In this document: positions 24,092 to 34,345 of the stretch, piece by piece
How the letters are laid out: the number at the start of each line of letters is the position of its first letter
Numbering within the stretch: the stretch's first letter is position 1
Assembly (NCBI GenBank): GCA_946807835.1
Contig: OX327703.1
Location: 7,323,501-7,387,500 of the forward strand
Length of the DNA stretch: 64,000 bases
Direction: 5' to 3'
Source of the DNA: Ailanthus altissimus
Lineage: Eukaryota > Streptophyta > Magnoliopsida > Sapindales > Simaroubaceae
Made by a program: the position numbers and the translations under genes
Notes under the pieces: model-generated
The model's database searches: none
The model's input: the letters and a program-made list of their open reading frames with translations, nothing else
Told to the model about the DNA's origin: nothing

Positions 24092-25381
24092 CTAGTGACT
24101 TCGGCTCCAAAGGCATTCGTGCACCTTGCATAGGGTATGGATGCGTTGTACTCCTTTTCGACTTTCATCACCTCGGTAAGCACGGTTTGGATGTCGCCTA
24201 GTGGTCTGCATTACCCCAACACCCCGCGTTGGGTCATTCATGGCCATCCTAATAAGCACATAAAGCCTCACATTGTGCTTCTCACCCTCAAACCTTATAG
24301 GTCCTTTCTTTACCCTTAGTTTTTCTTTTTCCGCTCTAACCGAATACTCTTCCTCATCGCGCTTGCCTAGGGATATCAAGTTTCTCCTCACTTTAGAAAC
24401 ATGCCTTACACCATGTAATTCCCTAATTTCTCCACCTTGCATTCTCAGCCTTATGTCACCAACTCTTATGATCTCACAAGTCATGTCATTCCCTATTAGA
24501 GTTTTACCTATCTTGGCTTTATAGTTGGTAAACATTAATCTGTCGGGACATATATGGACGCTGCACCCCGAATCTAGTATCCATTTGCCAGCGTACTTTT
24601 CCCTTGAGGTTACCAATGTGTCTACAACTTCGGTATCTTCCTCAGTACCGAGTGCAGCCCACCCTCCTTGGCCTTTTGATTTTGGATAATCCTTCACAAA
24701 GTGCCCTTCCTTATTACAAAGAAAACACCTCTTGGATCTCCTCCTTAATTGGTTGCTCTTCATTCCTTGTGCAAGCAAAGCTGCTCCATTCTCGGACTCA
24801 GATCTCTTTGTCAATTCTTTTGAGTTTAATGATGTCTTGACGTCATTCATCGTTAAAGACTCCTTTCCATACAGCAGCGTATCCACAAAGCTCTCATAAC
24901 TCTTTGGCAATATACTTAATAGGATAATGGTCTTGTCTTCATCCTCAGTCTTGATGCCCAGTTGCTCAAGACTTATAATGATCTTGTTGAACTCGTCAAT
25001 GTAAGCTCTCAATGAAGTTCCCTCGTGCATTGTCAGCTTATGTAATTTCTTTTTCACAAGAAGTCTATTTGCAAGAGACTTCTTCATGTACAATGCTTCT
25101 GGTTTCTTCCATAGCCCCAAAGCGATTTCTTCATCACCAACTTCCCTTAATACTTCGTCACTCAATGCTAGGAATAAGGTGTTGTGATCTTTTTTCTGAA
25201 TCGTGTCCCAATTTTTATGCCCATACTTTGAGGTTGTCGCCTCATCGCTAGTTGAGTAGCTGGCTTCCTCCAAAGCTGAGTTTAGCCATTTCTTCATTAG
25301 TAAAGCCCTAACCTTCTTCCTCTAAAGATTGAAGTCATTCATCCCATTGAACTTCTCTATTTCTTGCTTGATTGCAGCCAT
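24092..25381 (-). pseudogene. Copia gag-protease frame with one internal stop
   Basis: From the ATG at 25381 the frame is open except for a TAG at 25324-25322 (codon 20, where this gag family normally has Trp: FNL-stop-RKK). The longest intact stretch is 401 codons from 25297. Order in that 401-residue stretch: UBN2-type gag (LSDEVLREVG, GLWKKPEALYM, LVKKKLHKL, LSILPKSYESFVDTLLYGKE) at about residues 40-170; a zinc knuckle CFLCNKEGHFVKDY near 190-205 whose last Cys is Tyr; a copia protease WILDSGCSVHICP near 238-250 with the catalytic DSG; then an RHVSKVRRNLISLG segment. The frame then reads straight into the 3' module. It would supply capsid, and protease if active, but could not reverse-transcribe itself. 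Confidence 0.85.
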
Positions 25382-25418
25382 GGTTTAAATACCCCAGGTG
25401 TGTATTATCGAACCTCTA

Positions 25419-25430
25419 GCTCTGATACCA
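25419..25430 (-). other. Primer-binding site
   Basis: Minus strand TGGTATCAGAGC, exact match to the plant initiator-Met type site, 3 bp from the LTR end at 25434. Confidence 0.95.
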
Positions 25431-25433
25431 GTT

Positions 25434-26092
25434 TGTTGATGGAAGAAACGCCCTTCTCCCTCTCAAAGTTATATTGAAGCAAAAAACCCAAGATTCAGCC
25501 TAGAACCCTAACCTCCTTGCGCAGCGGTATAACCTGTCAATCAAGCAAAAACAACAAGAATCCAAAGCAGAAAACAAAAGAGTACAACACAATCTTACGG
25601 ATCCAAGGATCCTAGCCTCTCTTATTATAACTCCCTATAGATTTTATAAGAAAAACCCAATGAAGAACCCTCAAAAGAACCTAAACGTTTAGTGAACCCT
25701 TGCTCTACCACGAACAATGATCACCCAAACAACGGTTCCACCCTAGCGCACACAAGCACTTAGTGTCTACCTAGTTCTTCCCCTCTCTTAGAGTCTCTCT
25801 TAATGCTTAATCTAAAATCAAGGGTTTACAAGTGTTTATATAGGGTGTGTTTCGTGCATACTAACCCTATTCTTTATTGTAGTAAGAGTCCACTTGTTTT
25901 TGAAGTCCAAAACTTTCCAAAACTAGAAATTCGGATTAAAAATAAACTTTTGACGCGTCTGGCGCTGCGGCGCTCGTCCCTGGGCGCCACGGCGCTGGGC
26001 ATTATCACTCCCATCACCGCAGCACTGGGTTGTTATCCTAGGCGCCGCGACGCTCAGCCATGGGCGCCACGGCGCTCAGCCCTGTACGCCTA
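25434..26092 (-). repeat. 5' LTR of the TR-GAG-like element, truncated by insertion
   Basis: Direct copy of 23103-23760 or so. It stops abruptly inside the GTACGCCTA block, which in the other LTR continues to TCCCG. The GCCTA immediately left of the break is the candidate target duplication of the gypsy insertion. Confidence 0.9.
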
Positions 26093-28940
26093 TGTAGTAA
26101 CCAGTATCCATAACCGGTAAGAATATGTATATTTTTATATATAAATATACGTATTTTATTTATATGTGGGTGATCCTTGATTTATATATTGTTATTAGTA
26201 GTGTTTTTATAGGTTAAGGATATACTATTAGTATTGGGTTTATTTGCAAGACTTTAGAATTATTTTAGGGACCAAATTGTTATACTTTGAAAGTTTTGGG
26301 GGCAAATTCGTAAATACCAAAAATTAGCCTCTTAGTATAAAAATATACTTTTGAACCCTAATTTACCATTTTTAGGTCGAGCTACCGATTTTAAGAGAGA
26401 GAAGAGAAATAGAGGAGAGAGAAAGAGGAGAAGAAGAAGAAAAAGAAGAAGAAATTGGAATTTTGAATTTCAAGAGGTATATCATACGTATTTCTCAATT
26501 TATTGGTATTAATTAAGTTAATTCCTTTAAGTTTTGATTTCTTAAAATATGTATAATTGAGGATTTGTTGTGTATTTCGTAAGATCATATGAGAATTGAT
26601 GATGATCTATAAGATAGTTTGATAAATCATGATGAATTGTGGAATTTCTGCTGGATAACCTCTTGATCTAGGAATTTTATAAATTGTTGTGATTCGATTC
26701 TGGTTTTGAATTTTGAGTATATGAAATTACACATGTTAAGGATCATCTGAGACTTTGAATCGATTGAAAATTCTGGAAATTGAATTTATAGTGAATTTAC
26801 CAAAATGACCCTGAAATTCTGGAAATTTCCTGTGTAAACAGTATAGTACAGTGAAAAATAATTTTTGTCCTACTGAATGATCTTCAAAAATTATGAATTT
26901 GTGGAATATGATAATTTTATATGTCTAATATGATATACTCGGAATTGAGAATTTAGATCAATGTGGTTGAAGTGTTATGAATTTCTAAAGTGTATCAGCT
27001 CATTGCAATATTTGATTAACAGATTTTTAAAGTTATAGAATAAAAGAGTTTTAAAATACTTTTGGCAGTGATTTGGAAGTGAAATATTTATCATAGACTG
27101 AGATATGTGTTAAGAGTAATTATATGGTAGGTTTATAATTTTTGAGTTAGTATATGATTTTATAAAATTGGGAGATTGAATACTGTTCAGTAAGTATCTT
27201 GATCCTGTCAGGTTTGTAGTTTGGATTCGATGGTGTGTATGGAATGGATTGTGTAGGAAATTTGATATAATATTCATATATAAGAAGGATATATGAGTCA
27301 AAAATGGTATATTCTTATTTTGGAGTAATTGGACATCATTTGATGTATTAGAAAATTTTGTTAAGTGTAAGTGGTCAGAATGACAAGTTTTGAGAAATCA
27401 AGTATTTAGACCAATTTGATGTGTTAAATGCATTGTGTATAATTTTGTAAGCTATTTAAATATTTGTGTGAATTGTGAGGCTTATGAAAGGATTGATCTC
27501 CATTGATAGGTTAAGGAGATTTAAGCCTTGTAGCTGTAAGTGCTAAGAGGTAAGTATACTAGACTTTTACTGAAATCACTATAAGCATAGTAATTGTCTA
27601 TGTATGATTTTGTAAATGTGCTTAAAAATATGTTTATGTTATGCCAAAGTGTATTTGATATGAAATGTGAAAGACATATGTTTATGAATGTGAGCATTGA
27701 CATTGAACATGGACATACATGTGTTTTTGAAAGCGAGCTTTCAAAATGAAATGTGTTTGACAAAGAAAACTTTGAAGTGCAATATGTCCATGAGAAAGAT
27801 TTTGTGTTTTGAGGATACTTGAACTCACTGTTAACTTAGTAGGCATTTTATGTGATTTTTTGAGCCTTTATGTGTGGCCTTTCCTTCGGGATTGGTATAT
27901 GTTATGTGTTCCGTATGTAGGGAGGATCCTATTGGTACCTAAAGGAAGTGTGAGTCATCACATTCGTGTGGTGGCGTATTGGTACATGTGAGAGGACTCA
28001 CCGATGATCAGGGTGAGGGTTTGGCTTTTACCTTCGGGCATAAGCGTTATATATGTGTGATTTAAAGACCTCACTAGTACTATTCCTCTCATACGGTATG
28101 TCACCTACGAGTGACATTTGGCTCATTATGTGATATGTGATATGTAAGTCCTACTAAGTAGTAGTTGAGTGATGGTATTCCTATTATGTATTTTGAAAGA
28201 ATGTGTAAGCGCTTACATGATATGTGATTTGATAAGATTATGATTTTGATTGATAACAACATATCATACATATGCATTGTGTACATATATGTATTTGTAT
28301 TTGATATATGAAAAACTAGTATGCTTACTGAGTTTTATACTCATTATAGTTTATGGTGATTTCAGGTAAATAAGGTACATGTGTGCTTAGCGGATTTGGC
28401 AAGGCTTCTGCTGTTCCTTGGGTTCCCTAAGTTGCTAGGTTGTTGTGTGTTTCATTTGGGGACACGTGGGATAGGATATTTGGTTTGTCCCTATTGAATA
28501 AATACTTATGTATTATTTCATTGTGTGTGGATTGGATTTGGTTTAAGTTTTATAAAGTGTGGTTATTGGATGATTTTAAGTAAGAATTTGCAATGGATAT
28601 ATTCTGGGCTCCCGGTAACAAAGTTGCTACTGGTGACGTAGTAGAGTGTTAATCTCTGAGAAAACTCTGCGTATCTCCGGTTTAATAATTGTCCCAGTCA
28701 TAATTCAATTGCTATAATTCTAAAAGAAATTGAAATGAATGTTTAAATATTGTCAAGAGAAGTTTATATTTATATGTTAGGTTATGGTTGATTTTAGTGT
28801 TGAACTTACTAGCAACTTGCTAAGGATTTCTGTGTTGAATGAAAGTTGAAAATTTTGTGTAATATTATTTATGAGTGCACATGCAGTGAATGAATGTAAG
28901 TGATGTCGTGTGTCGGATCTTTTGGGTCTGGGGCGTGACA
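26093..28940 (+). repeat. Chromovirus-type gypsy 5' LTR (2,848 bp)
   Basis: Starts TGTAGTAACCAGTATCC and ends GGGTCTGGGGCGTGACA, collinear with the solo LTR at 12218-14959. A primer-binding site follows, so it is a 5' LTR rather than a solo one, but only a short piece of the interior survives. It inserted into the LTR of the copia element on its left. Confidence 0.92.
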
Positions 28941-28948
28941 GCTTTTAT

Positions 28949-28960
28949 TGGTATCAGAGC
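28949..28960 (+). other. Primer-binding site of the gypsy element
   Basis: TGGTATCAGAGC, exact, 8 bp after the LTR end. Confidence 0.92.
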
Positions 28961-29385
28961 TAAGATATGATTCTGTAGACTTTTAAGTGTCGAGTCAAGG
29001 GAACCGAGCAGATGCCAAATCCTTAGGATTGTATTTGTAGCTTTGTTGTGTAAAAGTTTGACATATTCCTTAAATGTTGTATGATTTTGTGAAGATGACA
29101 CAGTATCCAAGAGCTGCTAAGATTGTAGTTGTTGTGGATAATGGTACCTTGTGGATCTTAATGTTACCATTTAGATTTTCTTTTAAGTTATGACTAATAT
29201 GCTTAGTAAGAGTGATGTTGAATATCTTATAATGATAATTTGCATGTGATAGAGCAAATTGAGATAATTTTCTCAATGACAAAATATAGAGAAGTAGAGT
29301 ATTGAAGACATCAATTGAAACAACTTTTATTGAAAAGGAAAACAACAACACAACAACAATAGCAGCAACAAAAATACAATAGAGG
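28961..29385 (+). mobile_element. Truncated gypsy interior, then LOG 3' flank
   Basis: The first ~150 bp are the untranslated leader of the gypsy element (GTCGAGTCAAGGGAACCGAG). Element sequence then fades without gag and without a 3' LTR, so the rest has been deleted. The remainder up to 29385 is the 3' side of the LOG gene, including an (AAC)n-rich patch at 29338-29370. The exact junction cannot be placed. Confidence 0.5.
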
Positions 29386-30051
29386 CTACGGAGTGAGATT
29401 TAAGTCTATTTTGCGCTTCTTCTGACTGTCATGAGTAGACCAATCTAACTGATGCAATGTTGGATTAGACAGAGGAATAAAAGACTGCAATTGATCAATC
29501 AGTTGATCAACAGTTGGAGCTGAAATAAAAATCCGTCGTGCTAGAAGTGGGATGAATTGTGTTCCCGCTGCATAGTCAAGAAAAGATATCAACCCGTCGT
29601 AAAAACCATTAACATTTAACAAACCAATGGGTTTTTGGTGGATTTGTAATTGTGCCCATGAGACAATTTGAAAAATTTCCTCCAAGGTCCCGAAACCTCC
29701 TGGTAGAGCTATGAAAGCATTCGCATGCCTAAGCAATTGAGCCATTCGCTCGTGCATAGATGAGACTTGTAACTCATCCCCAACTATTTTTCCTACAATA
29801 TTTTCAATAGCTAGAGGTTTTGGAATGATACCCAAAACTCGACTACCTTTATTGTATGCAGCTTTTGCCACAGACCCCATTAACCCTCGGTTACCTCCTC
29901 CATATACTAAATGTATATTTCGCTCAGCTAATACCTTACCAAGATTTTCTGCAACTTTTGTAAACTCTTCAGTATTCCCAGGGTTGGATCCACAAAAGAC
30001 ACAAATTTTTGTGAATCGACGAGCTGAGGTTTCCTCCATTGCTATGCTCAC
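29386..30051 (-). CDS. LOG: LONELY GUY-type cytokinin riboside 5'-monophosphate phosphoribohydrolase
   Basis: LOG enzymes release active cytokinin bases from their riboside monophosphates in one step, in the cytosol and nucleus. The 221-residue frame covers the full family length: FCGSNPGN at 19-26, the nucleotide-binding YGGGNRGLMG at 50-59, MHERM at 99-103 and the signature PGGFGTLEE at 117-125, so the catalytic Arg (102) and Glu are present. Two departures stand out: MHERM has Met where MHxRK normally has Lys, and Tyr of PGGYGT is Phe. The C-terminal tail is basic (KKRK at 211-214). There is no intron, whereas plant LOG genes usually have several, so this is probably a retrocopy that has stayed open. 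The start is the first ATG; a second, at 30039, is possible. It sits beside a truncated gypsy element. Confidence 0.93.
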   Translation of the reverse strand: MSIAMEETSARRFTKICVFCGSNPGNTEEFTKVAENLGKVLAERNIHLVYGGGNRGLMGSVAKAAYNKGSRVLGIIPKPLAIENIVGKIVGDELQVSSMHERMAQLLRHANAFIALPGGFGTLEEIFQIVSWAQLQIHQKPIGLLNVNGFYDGLISFLDYAAGTQFIPLLARRIFISAPTVDQLIDQLQSFIPLSNPTLHQLDWSTHDSQKKRKIDLNLTP

Positions 30052-30099
30052 CCTAATCTTTGAATGTTTTCGAGTTTGTATAAGGATGCAAAAATAATG

Positions 30100-30108
30100 T
30101 ATTTATAG
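30100..30108 (-). promoter_or_regulatory. Candidate TATA box of the LOG gene
   Basis: On the minus strand CTATAAATA lies about 50 bp upstream of the start codon, allowing a 5' leader of roughly 20-25 bases. A second weaker word is nearer the gene, so this is a likely but unproved core promoter. Confidence 0.5.
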
Positions 30109-30637
30109 AGAAACAAATTGATAATAGCTATTGAGCATATGTGTAAGTATGTTCAAGTATATATTTTTCTCGATTCTTGTGAGGCAAAAAAAAAAAAAGA
30201 AGAAAAGAATCAATTTTACTTTATCATTTTATAAGGGACAATAGGCCGCAAAATCTTGAATAAATATATGTTGATATGTAAGTGTGATAAAAATTGTGTC
30301 GGAAGCGTGATGAGTTAGGTAAGATAATTAAGAAAAGTCAATAAAGGCCTATTTTATGGATTTAGGGACTTTGTCGTTTTGGCACTAATGGCCGACAATG
30401 CATCTATGACTTGAAGACTTTTTGAGCGAACAATTGGACTTTGGACATGAGGCCAAATTAACTTTATTAATTTCAAGGATTTTTGTGATCTTAACATTGA
30501 TTTTTGGATAGATTAAAAGCAGATATGAAGAAAGATAAAGCACACTTGACATAAAGATAAAGCAGTAGTCAGTCTCTCTTTGATGTGATAGAGCAACACG
30601 GATTTAGTTTCTGTGAAAATAGAAACAGCAATGTAGG
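30109..30637. other. Intergenic spacer between LOG and the broken frame
   Basis: AT-rich with an A-run at 30186-30198. No gene or paired repeat seen. It must include the LOG upstream region. Confidence 0.45.
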
Positions 30638-31798
30638 TCAAAATGAGTCTCCTTGGTCGCTTTCATCTATGTCGTATCCGTGAGAGAGGAACTTATGGAG
30701 TTGTTGTTCCCATGCATTGAATGAGGGCTCTGGCTGAGTGGAATGTGGGTCTACCATATCTTGATCTTCTCCAGGTGAGCTGGTCTGGATGAGGGATGTG
30801 CTGGCTTCCTCTTGGATTTGGGTGTCGGTTGGATAAGGTTGGGAGTCTTGAAAGAGGGATAAGTCAAGATTGGGTTGGTGTTGGTCAGGTTCTGTCGGGG
30901 CAACTGGCTGAGATTGAGTAGGTTCTGTCGGGACAGCTGGCTGAGGCCATTGGTAAAGGTTGTCCATTTCTTGTCTGTATCTGGCATAATAAGTCATGTT
31001 TGGGATATGGTGATGGTGGGTAGAGTAATCTGTATTTCTATGATGAGAAAGATGATGTTTTTGTCTTTGTCGGGATTTGTGTAGATTGGCAGAATTCAAT
31101 TCTTCTGCAAAGTTATCTTCAACCTGTTCCCAAGGTGCAGCATCTTTTGGGGAGATCCAAACAGACAGAGGAATTATCTGATTTTCCTGAGCAAGAATTC
31201 TTTCAAGTTCTCTCTTTTGTTAGACTACTTCTTCAGGCCAGAGCTTAATTGATCCCTTTAGTGAAAGGGTAAAAGTGAGGTAATCCTTGACAGTGGGGTA
31301 ATAATGGATTTCATGATCTGAAACAATCATACCCTTTCGTTGGAGAAGTAAGACAGACCAAAGATGTTGTCTGGGGACTGCAGCATTTGTGTTGTTTACA
31401 ATCATGTATTGAAATTTAGTTATCCACCATGTCTTTGGGTAAAACCATTGGAGAAATATCAGGGCTGGATGATCTTCATCACATTTTTCTAATTTTTGGA
31501 GAGTTCTAAGTAATGGAAATTCCATGGCGATTGTATACAGATCCAACAGGTACCATAACAAGTAAATGACAGATTTGGACCATTGGGAAAATGGGAAAAA
31601 ATAGTGCAGGTGAAAGAAAGGGTATTCCAAGTTGAACGAAGGGCCACCAAGAACTGTGAGGCCGTGTTCTTGGACTGCCAAGATGGCATAGTGTCTGATG
31701 AATTCTTTGGCACGAGAATGGAGTGTTCTGGTTCTGATTAGGTTTGGAAGTTGTGGTGGAGTAAAAGGAACATGAGGAGTTATGATAATAGGATTCAT
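30638..31798 (-). pseudogene. Unrecognised protein frame broken by one stop codon
   Basis: Two long frames are in register: 31798-31223 and 31219-30638, separated only by a TAA at 31220-31222. Together they give about 386 codons (the open frame continues upstream to 31891, but the ATG at 31798 fits the TATA word better). The first part is rich in Trp, Tyr, Phe and His (for example YPFFHLHYFFPFSQW, FLQWFYPKTWW) and has no signal peptide. The second becomes polar: basic and His-rich (KSRQRQKHHLSHH), then Pro/Gln/Glu repeats (TEPTQSQPVAPTEPD), then an acidic end. I do not recognise the family. A folded domain followed by a disordered tail could be a capsid-like or gag-like protein of a retroelement, or a host gene; no catalytic motif is visible. 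Confidence 0.6.
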
Positions 31799-31859
31799 TA
31801 TGAAGATGGTATGAGGGTTGGTTTTCTTTATTGCTAGAAAAGTGATTATGAGGTTTAGG

Positions 31860-31868
31860 CTATTTATA
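31860..31868 (-). promoter_or_regulatory. Candidate TATA box of the broken frame
   Basis: Minus strand CTATAAATA about 60 bp upstream of the ATG at 31798. It supports that ATG as the start and the upstream open stretch to 31891 as leader/promoter. Confidence 0.4.
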
Positions 31869-31880
31869 GAGTTTTGTGAA

Positions 31881-31912
31881 AGAGTATTCAATCTTTATTG
31901 ATTGAATACTCT
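31881..31912. repeat. Perfect 13-bp hairpin
   Basis: AGAGTATTCAATC (31881-31893), six-base loop TTTATT, then its exact reverse complement (31900-31912). It lies just upstream of the TATA word of the broken minus-strand frame. Confidence 0.85.
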
Positions 31913-33320
31913 ATACCTGAATTTTTTTTTTAAAATTTAAATAATCTTTTATTTGTTTTGATTTAATTTGTGAAATAGTTTTTTACTCCGTACAATCATA
32001 ATATATCTAAAAAAATATAAACATCACATGAAAATAATTTACATCGAGTCTTCAACTATTAATTTTAAAAATTAATAATATGAATTAAAATTTAAAAATA
32101 ACAAAAACTAATAATTTTTTGAACTTTAGCACTTATAACACAAAGTAAAAGAAATTTTGAGTTAGATGAGTGATGACTAAGAAACTAAAAATGACAATAA
32201 AATTATTTATCTCTTTTTCTTTTTTGAAATTATAATTTACTTCTTTTGTTTGTTCCTATTCATCTTTTTTTTTAACAAATGAATTCACTTTAATTTGAAA
32301 GCAATTGTATAATATTAAATATAATTAAAAAATATGAATAAGAATAAAAAATTTTAAAAAATAATATAAGTAAATTTTATGCTCTAGGTTTAGCATATAA
32401 TTAACTTTAATTTGTATAAATAAGTAAATTTATTTTACACTACTTTTTTTAATTTTTTTTAAATAGATTATTTGGGGCGGGTTTAAAAAATTAACTTATC
32501 TCTAAACTCAACCCGAATTTAATTCGATTTAAATTATCATATCTATACTCGCTCCATCCTAAAAAATACCTAAAATACAATCTAAATTACTCCTCATCTA
32601 AAATGGGTTTTCACAAACTCAACTTCACGAAAAATTCTGCCACCCCTACCACCATCTCTTTTTCATCTTTTAATAGTAAACAATAATGGGGAAAAAAAGA
32701 GTCAAATAGCAAAAAGAAAAGGCTTAAAAGCAGTGTAATACTAGCAGCTGTAACAGTGAATCAACAGCAACAAAAGTGAAAATTCATTGAAACAAAATAG
32801 CAGCGACAAAATAACAATAAAAATAACAACAATTAAACGTTAGAATAATAAACAGTTGTACAACACCAAAAAAAACAGTAGCCCAACAAGTACAAAACAG
32901 CAAGGAAAAAGAATAGCAAAAATAATTGAGAAAAATCAATAATTTATTTTACACTTTTATTTTTCAATCCAAGCCCACTTCAAGAAAATAACATAACACA
33001 ACCATACGACCTGCCTGCAAAACCCCATCACAATATTTAGGCAATAGGTACCATTTTATAAACCTGTTTCTCGTTAAAGAAAAACCATTCCAGGATAGCT
33101 TTTGAGTAACAAGATCAAACAAACAAAGCCAGAGTTTTTAATACCAAATCATATTTTCAATATTTCAAAATGCAAAATTTAATTTCTTGTTCTCATTCTA
33201 ACCACACCCTATATTGCAAATTTTATTTACCTTATAGCTAAAAACTCATTGTAGACTGCTAAGTTTGAACTCTAAAAAGAAAAAAAAGAATGAAGAACAG
33301 GGACTTTGTTTGATTCTTAC
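31913..33320. other. AT-rich DNA, no gene
   Basis: Homopolymer-rich, with a CAA/AAC-rich patch at about 32755-32900. No open frame of note and no paired repeat recognised. Confidence 0.5.
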
Positions 33321-33467
33321 CTAAGTGGATTGATGGAGTTGAACGTGAAAATTTCTCGGAGAGTAGAAACCCTTGACCTATTATGAAACTCCGTCACTCT
33401 GTTCACCACACTCACAAAATCCTAGCCTAAAACACCACTGTCTTGTTGACCAACTGTACCAAAAGGT

Positions 33468-34269
33468 TCTATTGAATTGGTGATTCAAAATCATGTGTTG
33501 ATTGGCATTGAATCGAGGACCAATTTGGAGACAAATTTGAAATTGAAATGAAGCCGAAAAAATTGTCGAAAGGGGTCAGAAACTCAATGGAATAGTACTT
33601 GAGAAGTGCAAAAAATAAGGAAAAAATTCTCAAGTATGAGCACCGCAGCATTGGAAGGCATTGGCCAGAGCGCCATTTCCAGAATGTGCATAAGTTGCCC
33701 ACGCCGCGGCATTAGTTTAAGCGCCGCGGCACTCGTGCTATTCTATATATACTCCTTCTAGTTTTAGGGTTTGTGAGAGAGTAAGTGAGGGAAAAGAGAT
33801 GGGGCCGAAATAGAAAGAAAATATACTATTCAAGTGTGTATTGTGATCAATTAGCTCCAAATCTTTCACTTGTAATCCCAAGAATCAATAAAGAGACTCG
33901 GATTCTTGATCCACCGTGGACGTAAACGTATTTGGCCAAACCACGTATACTTTGTGTTGTGGTATATTCGTATTTCTGCTATTTTTACGTATTATTTATA
34001 TGATTGATCTTCTAATTCATTGTGTTGCTTTATACTTGTGATATTTTATTGTGTATTGCAATATATTGGTGAAGTTTGATGTTTGACTATCAAATTCTGT
34101 ATTGAGGCTTAGTGTTTTGTTTCCTAATATGTATTTGTTGGGTATTGCTTCCGCTTAAACAATCTAGTAGTTGCTATTGAGTTCGTAATTGTCTTTGTGC
34201 AATTGATAGCGGATTAATAGTACTAGGGCTGTTTGTATTTGGTGTTCTAAGTGAGGGTTTATACACTAA
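33468..34269 (+). repeat. Copia LTR, same superfamily as 23103-23972
   Basis: Its start (ATTGAATTGGTGATTCAA) matches the start of the minus-strand LTR at 23972, and it shares GCCGCGGC words and a GATCCACCGTGGACGTA U5 block. It ends ATACACTAACA. An A/G tract (CCAAAAGGTT) precedes it, but no primer site follows, so it is a solo or 3' LTR remnant. No target duplication found. Confidence 0.65.
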
Positions 34270-34345
34270 CAGGTTCAATAGCGCATGATGGATTTAAGAA
34301 TTTGCAATAGTATTTGGAGAAGAAAAAGAAAGACAGAGCAAAGAT

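Larger units (their letters stand above)
23103..26092 (-). mobile_element. Copia-type gag-only LTR retrotransposon (TR-GAG-like), interrupted
   Basis: Minus-oriented: 3' LTR 23103-23972, internal 23973-25433, 5' LTR 25434-26092 (incomplete). The primer site (reverse GCTCTGATACCA, 25419-25430) and a purine tract just before the 3' LTR (AAGGAAGGGTT on the minus strand) confirm orientation. The interior encodes gag, zinc knuckle and protease only, then goes directly into the 3' module, with no integrase, reverse transcriptase or RNase H. The 5' LTR is cut at 26092 by the gypsy LTR that begins at 26093, and the missing ~210 bp do not reappear downstream. Confidence 0.85.

Noticed and set aside
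24137..25251. Plus-strand frames over the copia gag
   Set aside because: Shadows of the minus-strand gag-protease frame.
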